Shown here: positions 8,121-16,223 of the stretch, piece after piece
How the letters are laid out: each line of letters opens with the position of its first letter
Numbering within the stretch: the first letter of the stretch is position 1
Origin: Epilithonimonas arachidiradicis
GTDB taxonomy: Bacteria; Bacteroidota; Bacteroidia; Flavobacteriales; Weeksellaceae
Assembly (NCBI RefSeq): GCF_003610695.1
Contig: NZ_RAQH01000009.1
Coordinates: 62,001-126,000, forward strand
Length of the DNA stretch: 64,000 nucleotides
Reading direction: 5' to 3'
Notes under the pieces: model-generated
Databases searched by the model: none
Told to the model about the DNA's origin: nothing
The model's input: only the letters and a program-made list of their open reading frames with translations
Position numbers and translations under genes: made by a program

Positions 8121-8138
8121 TTAAAAGTCTTTTTGTGG

Positions 8139-8657
8139 TTAATTAACCGCATTCTCCCGTATCACCTGAAACAAATCCATCGCACTGCCGTTGAATTTAT
8201 TACCGTTAACGAAGAATGAAGGTGTTCCGTTCACACCACTCATAATTCCGCTCTCAAAATCAGAATCTACTTTATCTTCAAGTTCGGCTTTCTGAATATC
8301 TGTTTTGAACTGAGAAACATTTAATCCTATTTTTTCAGCAAGCTCAAATAAGAAAATTTCATTCAGAGATCCCTGATTTTCATAGATCGCATCGTGCATT
8401 TCCCAAAATTTCCCCTGAAGATTGGCAGCTTCAGCTGCAATGGCGGCAGGTCTTGCGTATTGATGCATTTCCGACAAAGGAAAATTCCTGAAAACAAATT
8501 TTACCTGACTTCCGAATTCTTTCATTAATTCTTTCAAAACAGGATAAGCGGCTCCGCAATACGGACATTGATAATCGCCGTATTCTACAATCACAAGGTC
8601 GGCGTTGTCGTTACCTTGGGCGTGGTCAGTTATGCTGACTGATGGTTTTAGTGACAT
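8139..8657 (-). CDS. DsbA-family thioredoxin-fold protein (cytoplasmic)
   Basis: A 172-residue thioredoxin-fold protein with the DsbA-like active site C31-P-Y-C34 in DYQCPYCGAAYP and a cis-proline in GVNGTPSFFVNG. No signal peptide is present, so unlike classical DsbA it should act in the cytoplasm as a disulfide oxidoreductase. It is the last gene of a four-gene minus-strand operon and starts 2 bp after the peroxiredoxin stop. That placement suggests it may recycle or cooperate with the peroxiredoxin. Confidence 0.85.
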   Translation of the reverse strand: MSLKPSVSITDHAQGNDNADLVIVEYGDYQCPYCGAAYPVLKELMKEFGSQVKFVFRNFPLSEMHQYARPAAIAAEAANLQGKFWEMHDAIYENQGSLNEIFLFELAEKIGLNVSQFKTDIQKAELEDKVDSDFESGIMSGVNGTPSFFVNGNKFNGSAMDLFQVIRENAVN

Positions 8658-8659
8658 AA

Positions 8660-9121
8660 TTATTTTGTGTTAAGATTTTCTAAAGCTTCTAATATTCCGT
8701 CTGCGCCGGGATTGATGGCGGTAGGAGACAGGTAGCTCCATTCGATGATGCCATCTTTGTTAATGACGAATAATGCGCGTTTGCATTCTCCTTCCTCATC
8801 ATCGTAAACGCCGTATTTTTTTGCTGTTTCTCCTTTTGCTTCAAAGTCGGCCAACAATGGAAAATGTAGGTTTCTGGATTGTGAAAAAGCAAGATGACAC
8901 CATTTGCTGTCCACAGAGATTCCAAAGAGTTCTGCGTCATATTTATGGAAGAACTTCAAAGTTTCGTTGTACAAAGCCATCTGGTCGCTGCAAACCGGAC
9001 TCCAATCTGCGGGATAAAAAGCGAGGATGACATTTCTTCCTTTAAATTCTGATAAAGTGACTTTCTGGTCTGGTGTTGCAAACAATGTAAAATCGGGAGC
9101 AGTAGTACCTTTTTGTAACAT
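8660..9121 (-). CDS. Peroxiredoxin (AhpC/TSA family)
   Basis: A 153-residue peroxiredoxin. The peroxidatic cysteine is C44 in DWSPVCSDQ; the usual threonine of the TxxC motif is a serine here (S41), which the family tolerates. The only other cysteines are in SKWCHLAF and GECKRALF, so a resolving cysteine is uncertain and the enzyme may rely on a partner thiol protein. It reduces hydrogen peroxide or organic hydroperoxides. It is third in the operon, directly before the DsbA-like gene. Confidence 0.88.
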   Translation of the reverse strand: MLQKGTTAPDFTLFATPDQKVTLSEFKGRNVILAFYPADWSPVCSDQMALYNETLKFFHKYDAELFGISVDSKWCHLAFSQSRNLHFPLLADFEAKGETAKKYGVYDDEEGECKRALFVINKDGIIEWSYLSPTAINPGADGILEALENLNTK

Positions 9122-9139
9122 AATATTTAGTTTTTTGTG

Positions 9140-9817
9140 TTATGGAACTGAAATTAATTTACTACAAGTTAGCAATAAAACTGCAGGTAAAAGCAAAATC
9201 CAGTTTCCCAATATATTTTGTAAGAACGGAGAGACCACAGCACCTGACAAAAATCCCATCCATAAGAGCAGCAAATGAACTGCATTGGCTTTAGATTGAT
9301 TTTTTTCATCTCTGTCATTGCTCATCATAAAGATTGCAGTATTTCTTGCAAGGCTGTTCAAAGTGCCTGTTACAAAATCGGTATTTACTTTTTGATGTCC
9401 AACGGTTGTTACGATTGTATTCATCATTCCCATCGCAAAACCAAGAATAGCAACTGACGGAATATTACCCATTTGGAAACGGTAGTTGATGAATGTATAA
9501 AAAATCAAAATTCCCGAAACAATGTAAAAAGCAATCGTTTTAATGCTGCATTTCTTCCATAATGATAAACAGGTTCCTGCAAAGATTCCAATTAAGAAAC
9601 TTCCAATTACTGTGACTGATATAATGATGACTCCATATTTTCCACTGAAAAAAGCTGCTCCCAATTGTGTGGTATTTCCACTCATAAAGGAAACATAGGT
9701 TTTCCATTTGATCAATCCCGTTGCGTCGATATATCCAGCGATGAAGGCTAAAAAGATGGCCAATTTCTCCTGTACTTTAATTTCGTCGGATGACAGAAGA
9801 GATTTTTCCGAAATCAA
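9140..9817 (-). CDS. YoaK family (DUF1275) membrane protein
   Basis: A 225-residue integral membrane protein with about six hydrophobic segments and the N-terminal AFIAGYIDATGLIKW signature of the YoaK/DUF1275 family, followed by FMSGNTTQLG. The family has no established biochemical role. It lies second in the cupin operon, 5 bp after the cupin stop and 18 bp before the peroxiredoxin. Export or uptake of a small molecule handled by the cupin is a possible but unproven role. Confidence 0.82.
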   Translation of the reverse strand: MISEKSLLSSDEIKVQEKLAIFLAFIAGYIDATGLIKWKTYVSFMSGNTTQLGAAFFSGKYGVIIISVTVIGSFLIGIFAGTCLSLWKKCSIKTIAFYIVSGILIFYTFINYRFQMGNIPSVAILGFAMGMMNTIVTTVGHQKVNTDFVTGTLNSLARNTAIFMMSNDRDEKNQSKANAVHLLLLWMGFLSGAVVSPFLQNILGNWILLLPAVLLLTCSKLISVP

Positions 9818-9822
9818 AACCG

Positions 9823-10872
9823 TTATTTTTCAGGTTGAATAAATACTTTTTTCGAAGGGAATTTTTCAATTTCGCCTTCCTTCAAACCAAAATTCGTGAT
9901 GACAACATCTTTCGGATTTCCAGCCAGCCATTCGCTCAGATCAATGGATTCATAAGTTCCGCTATTAAATCCAATTAAAACTTTACAAACCGTATCGCCT
10001 GTATTTTTGATGTAATGTCCGGCTCCCATCGGAACATAACCGACATCACCTGCATTGAACTGTTCGGTAACAATCGTTCCTTCCGCTAAGAAAACCGACA
10101 TTTCTGCCTGTCCGGAAATAAAATACTGCCATTCATCCGCATTCGGATGCCAATGCATTTCTCTTAAAGCACCGGGTTGAAGTTCCAGAATAGAACCAGC
10201 CATTGTTTTGCTGATAGGAAATTCTTTACTCGTTACCAATCTCTGCAAACCACCTCCGGGAATGATTCTCGGCTGCTGGGAATGCAATGGATAACGGTGA
10301 AGATTGGTTAATTCAATATCAGATTCTTCAGGTCTTGCTGTGGCATTGAAAGATAATTCATCCGGAACAATTCCTGCTGCGAAATAGACTTCTTTTTGTG
10401 GTAACGCTGCCACTTCTTCAAGGGTTAAACCTAAGTTCTGAGCGGCAATTTCCGGCGGTACACTGGATACAAAATCTGTAACGCTGAATGTGTGGTCTTC
10501 AGAAAAATTACCGTTATCAAAGATCAGAATAAAATGACACTCTTCCGTTCCTGTCGCCTGGATCGAGTGGCCGTACCCTTTTGGGAAATACCATACATCT
10601 CCCGGTTCAAAATTATCGGTATAGCTTTTTCCGTCCGGATGAATAATAGTGGTACGAACGGTTCCCGAAATCACATACGCCCATTCTGCGGCATTGGCGT
10701 GCCAGTGCAATTCTCTCATACTTCCTGGCTGCAGTCTCATAGAAACTCCGGCAATACCTATTGATGCAGGAAAATCTTTTACAGAAGCACCTCTTGTAGT
10801 TCCTCCGTCATTAGTACGTGGGTTTTGTTTTTCTAACTCGTATTTGAAGCTTAAAGTTGAAGTATTCATCAT
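9823..10872 (-). CDS. Bicupin, oxalate-decarboxylase-like
   Basis: A 349-residue two-domain cupin resembling OxdC/OxdD. Domain 1 carries H56-W-H58 with a nearby E63 and H102 (PKGYGHSI). Domain 2 carries HWHPNADEW and VPMGAGHYI. Both sites could bind Mn. The domain-1 lid that decides decarboxylase versus oxidase chemistry in OxdC (SENST) reads SEDHT at residues 124-128; the proton-donor glutamate is kept, which favours decarboxylation. No signal peptide. It heads the operon with YoaK, peroxiredoxin and a DsbA-like protein. The start could be either of two adjacent ATGs. Activity on oxalate itself is inferred. Confidence 0.8.
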   Translation of the reverse strand: MMNTSTLSFKYELEKQNPRTNDGGTTRGASVKDFPASIGIAGVSMRLQPGSMRELHWHANAAEWAYVISGTVRTTIIHPDGKSYTDNFEPGDVWYFPKGYGHSIQATGTEECHFILIFDNGNFSEDHTFSVTDFVSSVPPEIAAQNLGLTLEEVAALPQKEVYFAAGIVPDELSFNATARPEESDIELTNLHRYPLHSQQPRIIPGGGLQRLVTSKEFPISKTMAGSILELQPGALREMHWHPNADEWQYFISGQAEMSVFLAEGTIVTEQFNAGDVGYVPMGAGHYIKNTGDTVCKVLIGFNSGTYESIDLSEWLAGNPKDVVITNFGLKEGEIEKFPSKKVFIQPEK

Positions 10873-10913
10873 ATTATTTTTTAGTGATTATCTCTTGTTC
10901 TTAATTTCTATGG

Positions 10914-10921
10914 TAAAGCTA
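10914..10921 (-). promoter_or_regulatory. Candidate -7 box (TAGCTTTA) of cupin operon
   Basis: 7/8 match to TAnnTTTG on the minus strand. The box TAGCTTTAC recurs before the SRPBCC-like gene (11764-11771), and both lie exactly 30 bp from a shared upstream element. Confidence 0.55.
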
Positions 10922-10950
10922 CTTCCAAATCTGGCTTTTTTCAGTTTCTA

Positions 10951-10981
10951 TTCGGTGAATAGGCAAAATCAGTCGTTGAGT
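10951..10981 (-). promoter_or_regulatory. Type-II operator upstream of cupin operon
   Basis: Plus-strand reading: CGGTGAAT (10953-10960), then CGTTGAGT (10974-10981), a direct repeat of 21-bp period with a GGCAAAAT core between. It is nearly identical to the element before dps (17523-17553) and similar to that before the SRPBCC-like gene (11801-11831). Confidence 0.65.
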
Positions 10982-11014
10982 TTTATGATATAAAAGACAA
11001 TGATTTTTTTTTCA

Positions 11015-11075
11015 GCTCCGTAGGAGCATTCTGTTAATAGAATGACATATTAATTTTGAAGAGTTCCGTAGGAAC
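11015..11075. repeat. Two short palindromes of the TCCGTAGGA type
   Basis: GCTCCGTAGGAGC (11015-11027) and GTTCCGTAGGAAC (11063-11075) are perfect short hairpins sharing the centre TCCGTAGGA. This motif is a familiar small intergenic repeat in Bacteroidetes genomes (general knowledge). No gene is seen between 10873 and 11167. Confidence 0.55.
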
Positions 11076-11115
11076 AACCTGATAATTATTTATTCACAGT
11101 TGTTTTTTAAATAAA

Positions 11116-11143
11116 AAAATCACTGGAAAATTCCAATGATTTT
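11116..11143 (-). terminator. Terminator of the SRPBCC-like gene
   Basis: Left arm 11116-11128 and right arm 11131-11143. One C/A mismatch on the plus strand becomes a G-U pair on the minus strand, and an A run at 11113-11119 gives the U tract. Minus-strand function is therefore favoured. Confidence 0.75.
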
Positions 11144-11167
11144 AATAAAATATATGTATTTCTGATT

Positions 11168-11725
11168 TTAAAAAGGCTGATTGTATTTGCCTGTCAAAGC
11201 CTTATTCTCAATACTTTTTGCAAAATTAGGTGTTTCTTCGTGGTTGTGAGCGTCGGAAGCCGCTTGTCTTGAAGCGGCTGCACTTGCAAGATCGATGCCG
11301 TGTTCTTTCAGATATTCAAACATTTCCGGAGTTGCTGTTGCGTGAATTTCGTTGGTGTACAAAGTCGTGTTGTCATCAATTTTTGTGGCTTTCAGCTCCC
11401 ATAAAACCTGGACTTTCGTTCTTCCGTTTTTGGTAATGGAATCGGAGATTGATAACATTCTGCAGTAATCCGGGCGATACACTGTGGCTACATAATGCTG
11501 AACCATTAAAGCATCTCCGATTGTTTCAACATTTAGCGAAACTGGTTCGCCGTCGAAAGTGGTAGAAATAGCTGCTCCAATGTGCTGGGTTGAGCATCTC
11601 TGATATTCGGCATCGGGTAAGTTTAATAACCAATCTGCGATGTTAACTTTTTCGAATGGTGCATTGATAATAGCGGTTACACTTGAGTGAGACAATGCGT
11701 TTTCTGGTGTTTGTAGAATTTCCAT
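11168..11725 (-). CDS. Hypothetical protein, possible SRPBCC (polyketide-cyclase-like) fold
   Basis: A 185-residue protein without signal peptide or membrane segments. Residues 14-125 (TAIINAPFEKVNIADWL, then alternating strands ending in VLWELKATKI) look like an SRPBCC/START-type hydrophobic-ligand domain. The C-terminal third is Ala/Asn-rich and probably flexible. I do not recognise a named family with certainty. The promoter region shares a paired 21-bp-period element with the cupin operon and dps, at the same 30-bp distance from the -7 box, so a stress-linked role is plausible. It is monocistronic with its own terminator. Confidence 0.6.
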   Translation of the reverse strand: MEILQTPENALSHSSVTAIINAPFEKVNIADWLLNLPDAEYQRCSTQHIGAAISTTFDGEPVSLNVETIGDALMVQHYVATVYRPDYCRMLSISDSITKNGRTKVQVLWELKATKIDDNTTLYTNEIHATATPEMFEYLKEHGIDLASAAASRQAASDAHNHEETPNFAKSIENKALTGKYNQPF

Positions 11726-11763
11726 AATGTTTTGGTTTTAATTGTTTGTATTAATTGATGATG

Positions 11764-11831
11764 TAAAGCTACAGGCAACTTAATGGAAAATCAATGGATG
11801 TTCGATGAACGGGCGAAAAGTATCGTTGAAT
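11764..11831 (-). promoter_or_regulatory. -7 box and Type-II operator of SRPBCC-like gene
   Basis: Candidate -7 box TAGCTTTA is at 11764-11771 (minus). The paired element, read on the plus strand, is CGATGAAC (11803-11810) and CGTTGAAT (11824-11831), 21-bp period. Same spacing as before the cupin operon and dps. Confidence 0.6.
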
Positions 11832-11873
11832 CAGTACGATGAAATTTTGTAACCAATTTGGCTACTAAATAAA

Positions 11874-11902
11874 AAAAATCACTGCATTTCACAGTGGTTT
11901 TT
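11874..11902. terminator. Hairpin, possible terminator
   Basis: AAAAATCACTG (11874-11884) and CAGTGGTTTTT (11892-11902) form an 11-bp stem with one wobble, with T/A runs on both sides. It lies about 230 bp past the stop of the quinol-monooxygenase-like gene (minus strand), and no closer gene end faces it. Confidence 0.55.
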
Positions 11903-11942
11903 AATTAATGATGTAATCAATATTAAGTTTGTTTGAAGTTTT

Positions 11943-12110
11943 ATTTAACCACAAAAGGAACAAAAGATGAGTTAAAACGTTTATTTAAAGTAATAATATA
12001 AATGAAAAAGGTCACAATAGCTTTTAAAAATCTTTGATTTTTACTCTTTGAGAACTTTGAATATTCTGATTATTGCTTTATGATGGTCTTTTGTGACTTT
12101 TGTGGTTAAT
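11943..12110. repeat. Inverted-repeat intergenic element, ACCACAAAAG family
   Basis: The left end reads TTAACCACAAAAGGAACAAA and the right end TTTTGTGACTTTTGTGGTTA, an imperfect inverted repeat enclosing about 125 bp of AT-rich DNA with no ORF. A compact version of the same arms occurs at 23667-23724. In the 406-bp gap 11726-12131 this element, the operator and the hairpin are all I can see. Confidence 0.55.
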
Positions 12111-12131
12111 TCTGAAATTGGTTTAAACATA

Positions 12132-12680
12132 TTATTTAAAAAGCCATTTTCTAATCAGTTTTGTATAATTCGGCATTACTACGAAAACCATTAGAAAAAC
12201 AATACATCCTGAAATCAGAAGTCCGTCTGAATAATGATTTGCAGGGATTTTTAACAGCCTTAAAAAGGGGAGAAGTACCAATGGAACCAACAAAGATAAT
12301 GGATAAATGGCTGACCAGGTTACCAGGAACTGTTTCCATCGCACGGGAACTTTTGTTTCATTTTCAGTTTCAAAAAGAAAATCGAGCCCCGATCTTATTT
12401 TGTAATTATCATTTTTTCGGAAAAGTGGATTGGCTTTTTCAATCAGTTTTTTTCTGTCGTCAGATTCCATCCATTTTTTGAGATTTTCAATAGTGTCAAA
12501 CCGAATAATTACCGTGTAAATAAACGTAAGATGGGGAATCGGGCGCACAATCTGATGGTCAATAAAACCTTCTGAATGCTTTGTGAGCGGAACAATATGC
12601 TCCAGCCATTTTTCGTATTCTGCCTCTTTGCCGTCTAAAACGTGATGGGTAATTACGACCGATGCGCCTTGAGTTTCCAT
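12132..12680 (-). CDS. Antibiotic biosynthesis monooxygenase (ABM) domain membrane protein
   Basis: A 182-residue protein from the ATG at 12680. The longer ORF starting at 12740 would overlap the upstream gene, and its first 20 residues look non-native. Residues 1-95 form an ABM-like ferredoxin-fold domain (ASVVITHHVLDGKEAEYEKW, then GFIDHQIVRP). The C-terminal 75 residues carry two or three hydrophobic segments. ABM domains are found in quinol monooxygenases and in redox/heme-stress proteins. It follows the Old Yellow Enzyme gene by 25 bp and ends the kinase-OYE-ABM operon. Confidence 0.78.
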   Translation of the reverse strand: METQGASVVITHHVLDGKEAEYEKWLEHIVPLTKHSEGFIDHQIVRPIPHLTFIYTVIIRFDTIENLKKWMESDDRKKLIEKANPLFRKNDNYKIRSGLDFLFETENETKVPVRWKQFLVTWSAIYPLSLLVPLVLLPFLRLLKIPANHYSDGLLISGCIVFLMVFVVMPNYTKLIRKWLFK

Positions 12681-12705
12681 ACTCTTAATTTTAAATGAAT
12701 GATAT

Positions 12706-13764
12706 TTAAAAAGCTCTTTTATACTGCCACGGAATCTCAACTTTCAATTCCAATTCTTTCGCGGAATGTAAGGCAAAATAAGGGTCACGCAAATGTTCTC
12801 TGGCGATGAAAATCAAATCTGCCTCATCATTCACGATAATATCATTTGCCTGAACAGCTTCGGTAATCATCCCGACCGCACCTGTTGCAATCCCGGTCTG
12901 TTGTCTGATAGTTGATGAAAACGGAACCTGATAATTAGGAAAAACACGGTCTTTGCTGACGTTGGCAAATCCACCGCCTGAAGCCGTGATAAGATCGACA
13001 CCGTTTTCTCTAAGAATTTTTGCGAGAATAATGCTGTCATCCAAAGTCCAAGCATCTGATGTTTGCAGATAATCGACCGCCGAGATTCTCACCAAAAGAG
13101 GCATTCCGTCAGGAATTGATCTCCGTACTTCGCCAACAGTTTCTACCAGAAAACGGATTCTGTTTTGCAGACTTCCGCCATATTCGTCATTTCTTTTATT
13201 AATGACTGCGGAATAGAACTGGTGGAAAAGATAACCGTGACCGGCGTGCAGTTCTATGGTGTCAAAACCTGCCTCCACAGCTCTGTGTGAAGCTTCTACA
13301 AATTTTACTTTCAACTCCTGAATTTCATCAACCGTCAATTCCTCAGGAATTACACCGTTCATTTCTGTAGGCGAAGAGGATTTTACAGTCCAGCCACCTT
13401 CTTCTTTAGTAAGTGGCTTCATTTTTTCGTTGGGATGTTTCAGGCTTCCTTTTCCACCGGAATGCCAGAGTTGCATTCCTATTTTTGCATCCTGCTCGTG
13501 TACAAAATCGACAATGTTTTTCCACGCATCTTTCTGCTCGTCATTCCAGATTCCGACGTCGCTCAGAGTAGCTAAACCTTCTGGAGATACAGCGGTGCAT
13601 TCGGTCATTATCAAACCTGCTCCGCCAACGGCTCTTCCACCGAGATGGACAAGATGCCAATTTCCCGGGATGCCGTTTTTTGCACTGTATTGTTGCATTG
13701 GTGATACCACGATTCTGTTTTTCAGGGTCAGCTGGCGCAGGGTTAAAGGTGAGAATAAGTTCAT
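12706..13764 (-). CDS. NADH:flavin oxidoreductase, Old Yellow Enzyme (YqjM/NamA-like)
   Basis: A 352-residue TIM-barrel FMN enzyme. It begins with the family segment LFSPLTLRQLTLKNRIVVSPM, contains GGAGLIMTECTAVSPEG and the substrate-binding histidines in ELHAGHGYLFHQF, followed by RNDEYGGSLQNR, and a C-terminal FMN-binding AREHLRDPYF segment. These match YqjM-type ene-reductases, which reduce activated C=C bonds or nitro groups with NADPH. The gene sits 12 bp after the hybrid histidine kinase and 25 bp before the ABM protein, an unusual partnership suggesting sensing and removal of an electrophile or quinone. Confidence 0.9.
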   Translation of the reverse strand: MNLFSPLTLRQLTLKNRIVVSPMQQYSAKNGIPGNWHLVHLGGRAVGGAGLIMTECTAVSPEGLATLSDVGIWNDEQKDAWKNIVDFVHEQDAKIGMQLWHSGGKGSLKHPNEKMKPLTKEEGGWTVKSSSPTEMNGVIPEELTVDEIQELKVKFVEASHRAVEAGFDTIELHAGHGYLFHQFYSAVINKRNDEYGGSLQNRIRFLVETVGEVRRSIPDGMPLLVRISAVDYLQTSDAWTLDDSIILAKILRENGVDLITASGGGFANVSKDRVFPNYQVPFSSTIRQQTGIATGAVGMITEAVQANDIIVNDEADLIFIAREHLRDPYFALHSAKELELKVEIPWQYKRAF

Positions 13765-13776
13765 TATATTTTATAT

Positions 13777-15984
13777 TTATAGTGATTGTAAAAATAATTT
13801 GCTTTCATCAAGTGATTTCAGCAAAATATCTCGTGTTTCTTCCAAAGTCTGTTTCGATATTGGATTTTCTTCGTTGGTTAATTCCAAAATGTTGAGTTTT
13901 TCCTCTAATAATGGTAGTAATCCCATTATGGCAATACTTGATTTCAAATCGTGTGCTCTTAATTTCAGCAATTTAAAATCGTTATTTTCATATCCTAATT
14001 TCAGTTCCTGCAAATGAACCGGGATTTTATCCAAAAACTGTTGCGTCACTGTTCTTTCAAAATCCTTATCTCCATTGCTGATGGATTTCATATAAGTAAG
14101 GTCGATGAACTCATAGCCAGAAGTAGTTTCTGTGTTTTGTGTTTCAATTTTTTTCGCTCCTTTCAATCCGAAATTTGAAATTAGCTTAAATAGTTCTTCC
14201 TCATTGACAGGCTTGGAAATATATTCGTTCATTCCACGGCTCATACATCTTTCGCGTTCTCCCGCCAATGCGTGCGCTGTCATTGCGATAATCGGAACAT
14301 CGAGATTTAATTCTTCACGGATTTTTTGTGTTGCAGCGTAACCGTCCATCTGTGGCATCTGGATGTCCATTAAAACCAGATCACAATCATTATTTTTGAG
14401 ATATTCTATTGCTTCCAAACCATTGTTTGCAGTGTCGAAATCAATGTTCCATTGCGACAGAAGATGCTTCATCAGACTTTGATTGATCGCGTTGTCATCT
14501 ACGATCAAAACTTTCAAAGGTATATTGGATCTGTCTTTGAAATACTGTATATCTACTGCAGGAGTTACGTTAATCTGTTCTTTCGCAATGGCATAAGGAA
14601 TGAAGAAATGGAAAGTCGTGCCTTTTCCCTGTTCGCTTATCACTTCAATATCTCCGTTCTGCAATTGGATTAAACTTTTCACAATGGATAATCCAAGTCC
14701 GGTTCCGCCATAATTTCTAGTTGTTGAATCTTCACCCTGGTTGAATCTTTCAAAGACTTCGCTAAGTTTTTCTTTATCGATTCCAATTCCGGTATCTGAA
14801 ACTTTAAAGCCGACAATGACTTCATTTTCTGTCTGTTGTTTATTGTAAATTTCAACAGTAATGCTACCTTGATGGGTAAATTTAATGGCATTTCCGATGA
14901 GATTGACCAAAATCTGAGTGAGTCTCGTTGCATCACCATTCAAAGTGTCGGGAATGGATGAATCTATTTTGCTGGAAATCGTCAATCCTTTTTCTTTGGC
15001 GCGCTCCACAAAAAACGTTTCGACAGAATTCACCAATCCGTTGATACTGAATATTCCTTTGGTAATGCGCATCATTCCGGCTTCGATTTTGGATAAATCC
15101 AGAATATCATTGATAATGGCCATCAGGTTTTCTCCTGAGCGTTGAATGGATGATACAAATTCTTTTGAAGTTTCATCCAATGGTCTTTTCTGTAAAAGGT
15201 TGGTAAAGCCCAAAATTCCGCTCAGAGGTGTTCTGATTTCGTGACTCATATTGGCAAGAAAATTTTCTTTGGTTTCCGCGGCAACAGTTGCTTTTTTCTT
15301 AGCTACGTCCAATTCCTGAATTAATAATCGTTGACGTTTGAACTGGCGGAGAATATGATAGCCAACGATAGATCCGCTTAAAATTAAAAGAATCAGCAAG
15401 GAAATATCATACAATCTGGCTTTCTGTCCCATTTCCTCATTTTTTTTGCTGAGGTCTACCATATGAAGTTTGCGGCTTTCATAGATTTTTGCGGTGATAG
15501 AAGTGATTTCGTTTGATATTTTTCTGGCTCTTGGATTGGCAATGGAAGTCTGATCGTCCATATTTCCGAGGGTATTATAACGAAGCAATAATTTGTCCTT
15601 CGTTGTTTTCTTGTCCATCGCGAGAACACTCAACCGGTGAATTAATCTTTCTTCTTCCGCATCGGCATTGTCTTTGGAAAGGGAATCCAAAAAGTTTTCT
15701 ATCTGGCTGATCTTTTGGTCGATTCCTTCAAGGTGAGTGGTGTCATTGGTGGCAATGGAAGCTCTGATTCGGCTTTCAACACCCAGAATATCACGGTCGA
15801 TTTCACGCAAATGATTGCTTGAACGTAATTCGTTGAGAAGCTTATTGTTGTTACGGATAAGCTCCTTTGTATTTTGGGCTGAATTGATCTGAACGGCTAT
15901 CAATAGGAGAGAACCCGCAATAAATGTGAGGATGATAAAATAGCTGAAGCGCTTGTTGTTCATTACTGAGGATATCTTTTTCAT
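13777..15984 (-). CDS. Hybrid sensor histidine kinase/response regulator with Hpt domain
   Basis: A 735-residue membrane hybrid kinase. It has a first membrane helix at residues 14-32, a predominantly helical periplasmic sensor region (33-190, CHASE3-like), and a second helix near 193-213. The HisKA H-box has H248 in MSHEIRTP, the ATPase N-box is in LVNLIGNAIKFTH, with G-boxes DTGIGID and GGTGLGLS. A receiver domain has phospho-acceptor D540 in LVLMDIQMP, and a C-terminal Hpt has H678 in LRAHDLKSS. This is a complete His-Asp-His relay inside one protein; the final receiver-output protein must be separate. It heads an operon with the OYE and ABM genes. Confidence 0.92.
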   Translation of the reverse strand: MKKISSVMNNKRFSYFIILTFIAGSLLLIAVQINSAQNTKELIRNNNKLLNELRSSNHLREIDRDILGVESRIRASIATNDTTHLEGIDQKISQIENFLDSLSKDNADAEEERLIHRLSVLAMDKKTTKDKLLLRYNTLGNMDDQTSIANPRARKISNEITSITAKIYESRKLHMVDLSKKNEEMGQKARLYDISLLILLILSGSIVGYHILRQFKRQRLLIQELDVAKKKATVAAETKENFLANMSHEIRTPLSGILGFTNLLQKRPLDETSKEFVSSIQRSGENLMAIINDILDLSKIEAGMMRITKGIFSINGLVNSVETFFVERAKEKGLTISSKIDSSIPDTLNGDATRLTQILVNLIGNAIKFTHQGSITVEIYNKQQTENEVIVGFKVSDTGIGIDKEKLSEVFERFNQGEDSTTRNYGGTGLGLSIVKSLIQLQNGDIEVISEQGKGTTFHFFIPYAIAKEQINVTPAVDIQYFKDRSNIPLKVLIVDDNAINQSLMKHLLSQWNIDFDTANNGLEAIEYLKNNDCDLVLMDIQMPQMDGYAATQKIREELNLDVPIIAMTAHALAGERERCMSRGMNEYISKPVNEEELFKLISNFGLKGAKKIETQNTETTSGYEFIDLTYMKSISNGDKDFERTVTQQFLDKIPVHLQELKLGYENNDFKLLKLRAHDLKSSIAIMGLLPLLEEKLNILELTNEENPISKQTLEETRDILLKSLDESKLFLQSL

Positions 15985-16015
15985 AAGTCTATTATATTGA
16001 CTTTAAAATTATTGT

Positions 16016-16079
16016 TGACCACCCCGTCAAAAATTCTTCGAATTTTCGCCACCCCTCCAAAAGAGGGGAATTTTTGCAT
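16016..16079 (-). repeat. Dispersed intergenic repeat (AAATTCC-GGAGGGGTGGC family), copy 1
   Basis: Read on the minus strand it contains TTTGGAGGGGTGGC, then an A/T-rich palindrome, then TTTTGACGGGGTGGT. The same order and bases occur on the plus strand at 61057-61121. No ORF. Located just upstream of the hybrid kinase start. Confidence 0.65.
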
Positions 16080-16104
16080 TGCAATTGGAACGGCGAATTG
16101 TTGC

Positions 16105-16216
16105 AGCCCGACTTGAGCGGAGCTCTTTTTGTCATTGCGATTGCGAATAGTTCAACAGATTGCTTCACTTCGTTCGCAATGACAAAAAAGCGGGAGCGGA
16201 AGGCGGATTAAGCGGC
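16105..16216. repeat. Palindromic intergenic repeat with GAGCGGAGCTC flank
   Basis: Inner arms CTTTTTGTCATTGCGA (16125-16140) and TCGCAATGACAAAAAAG (16174-16190). Outer flanks are GCCCGACTTGAGCGGAGCTC on the left and CGGGAGCGGAAGGCGG on the right. Architecture (G-rich flank, poly-T arm, loop, poly-A arm, GGAGCGGA flank) parallels the elements at 37659 and 51376. No ORF. Confidence 0.6.
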
Positions 16217-16223
16217 CCAAATC

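Noticed and set aside
12681-12740. N-terminal extension of the ABM-domain protein
   Set aside because: It would overlap the OYE gene by 35 bp, and the domain begins right after the internal ATG at 12680.
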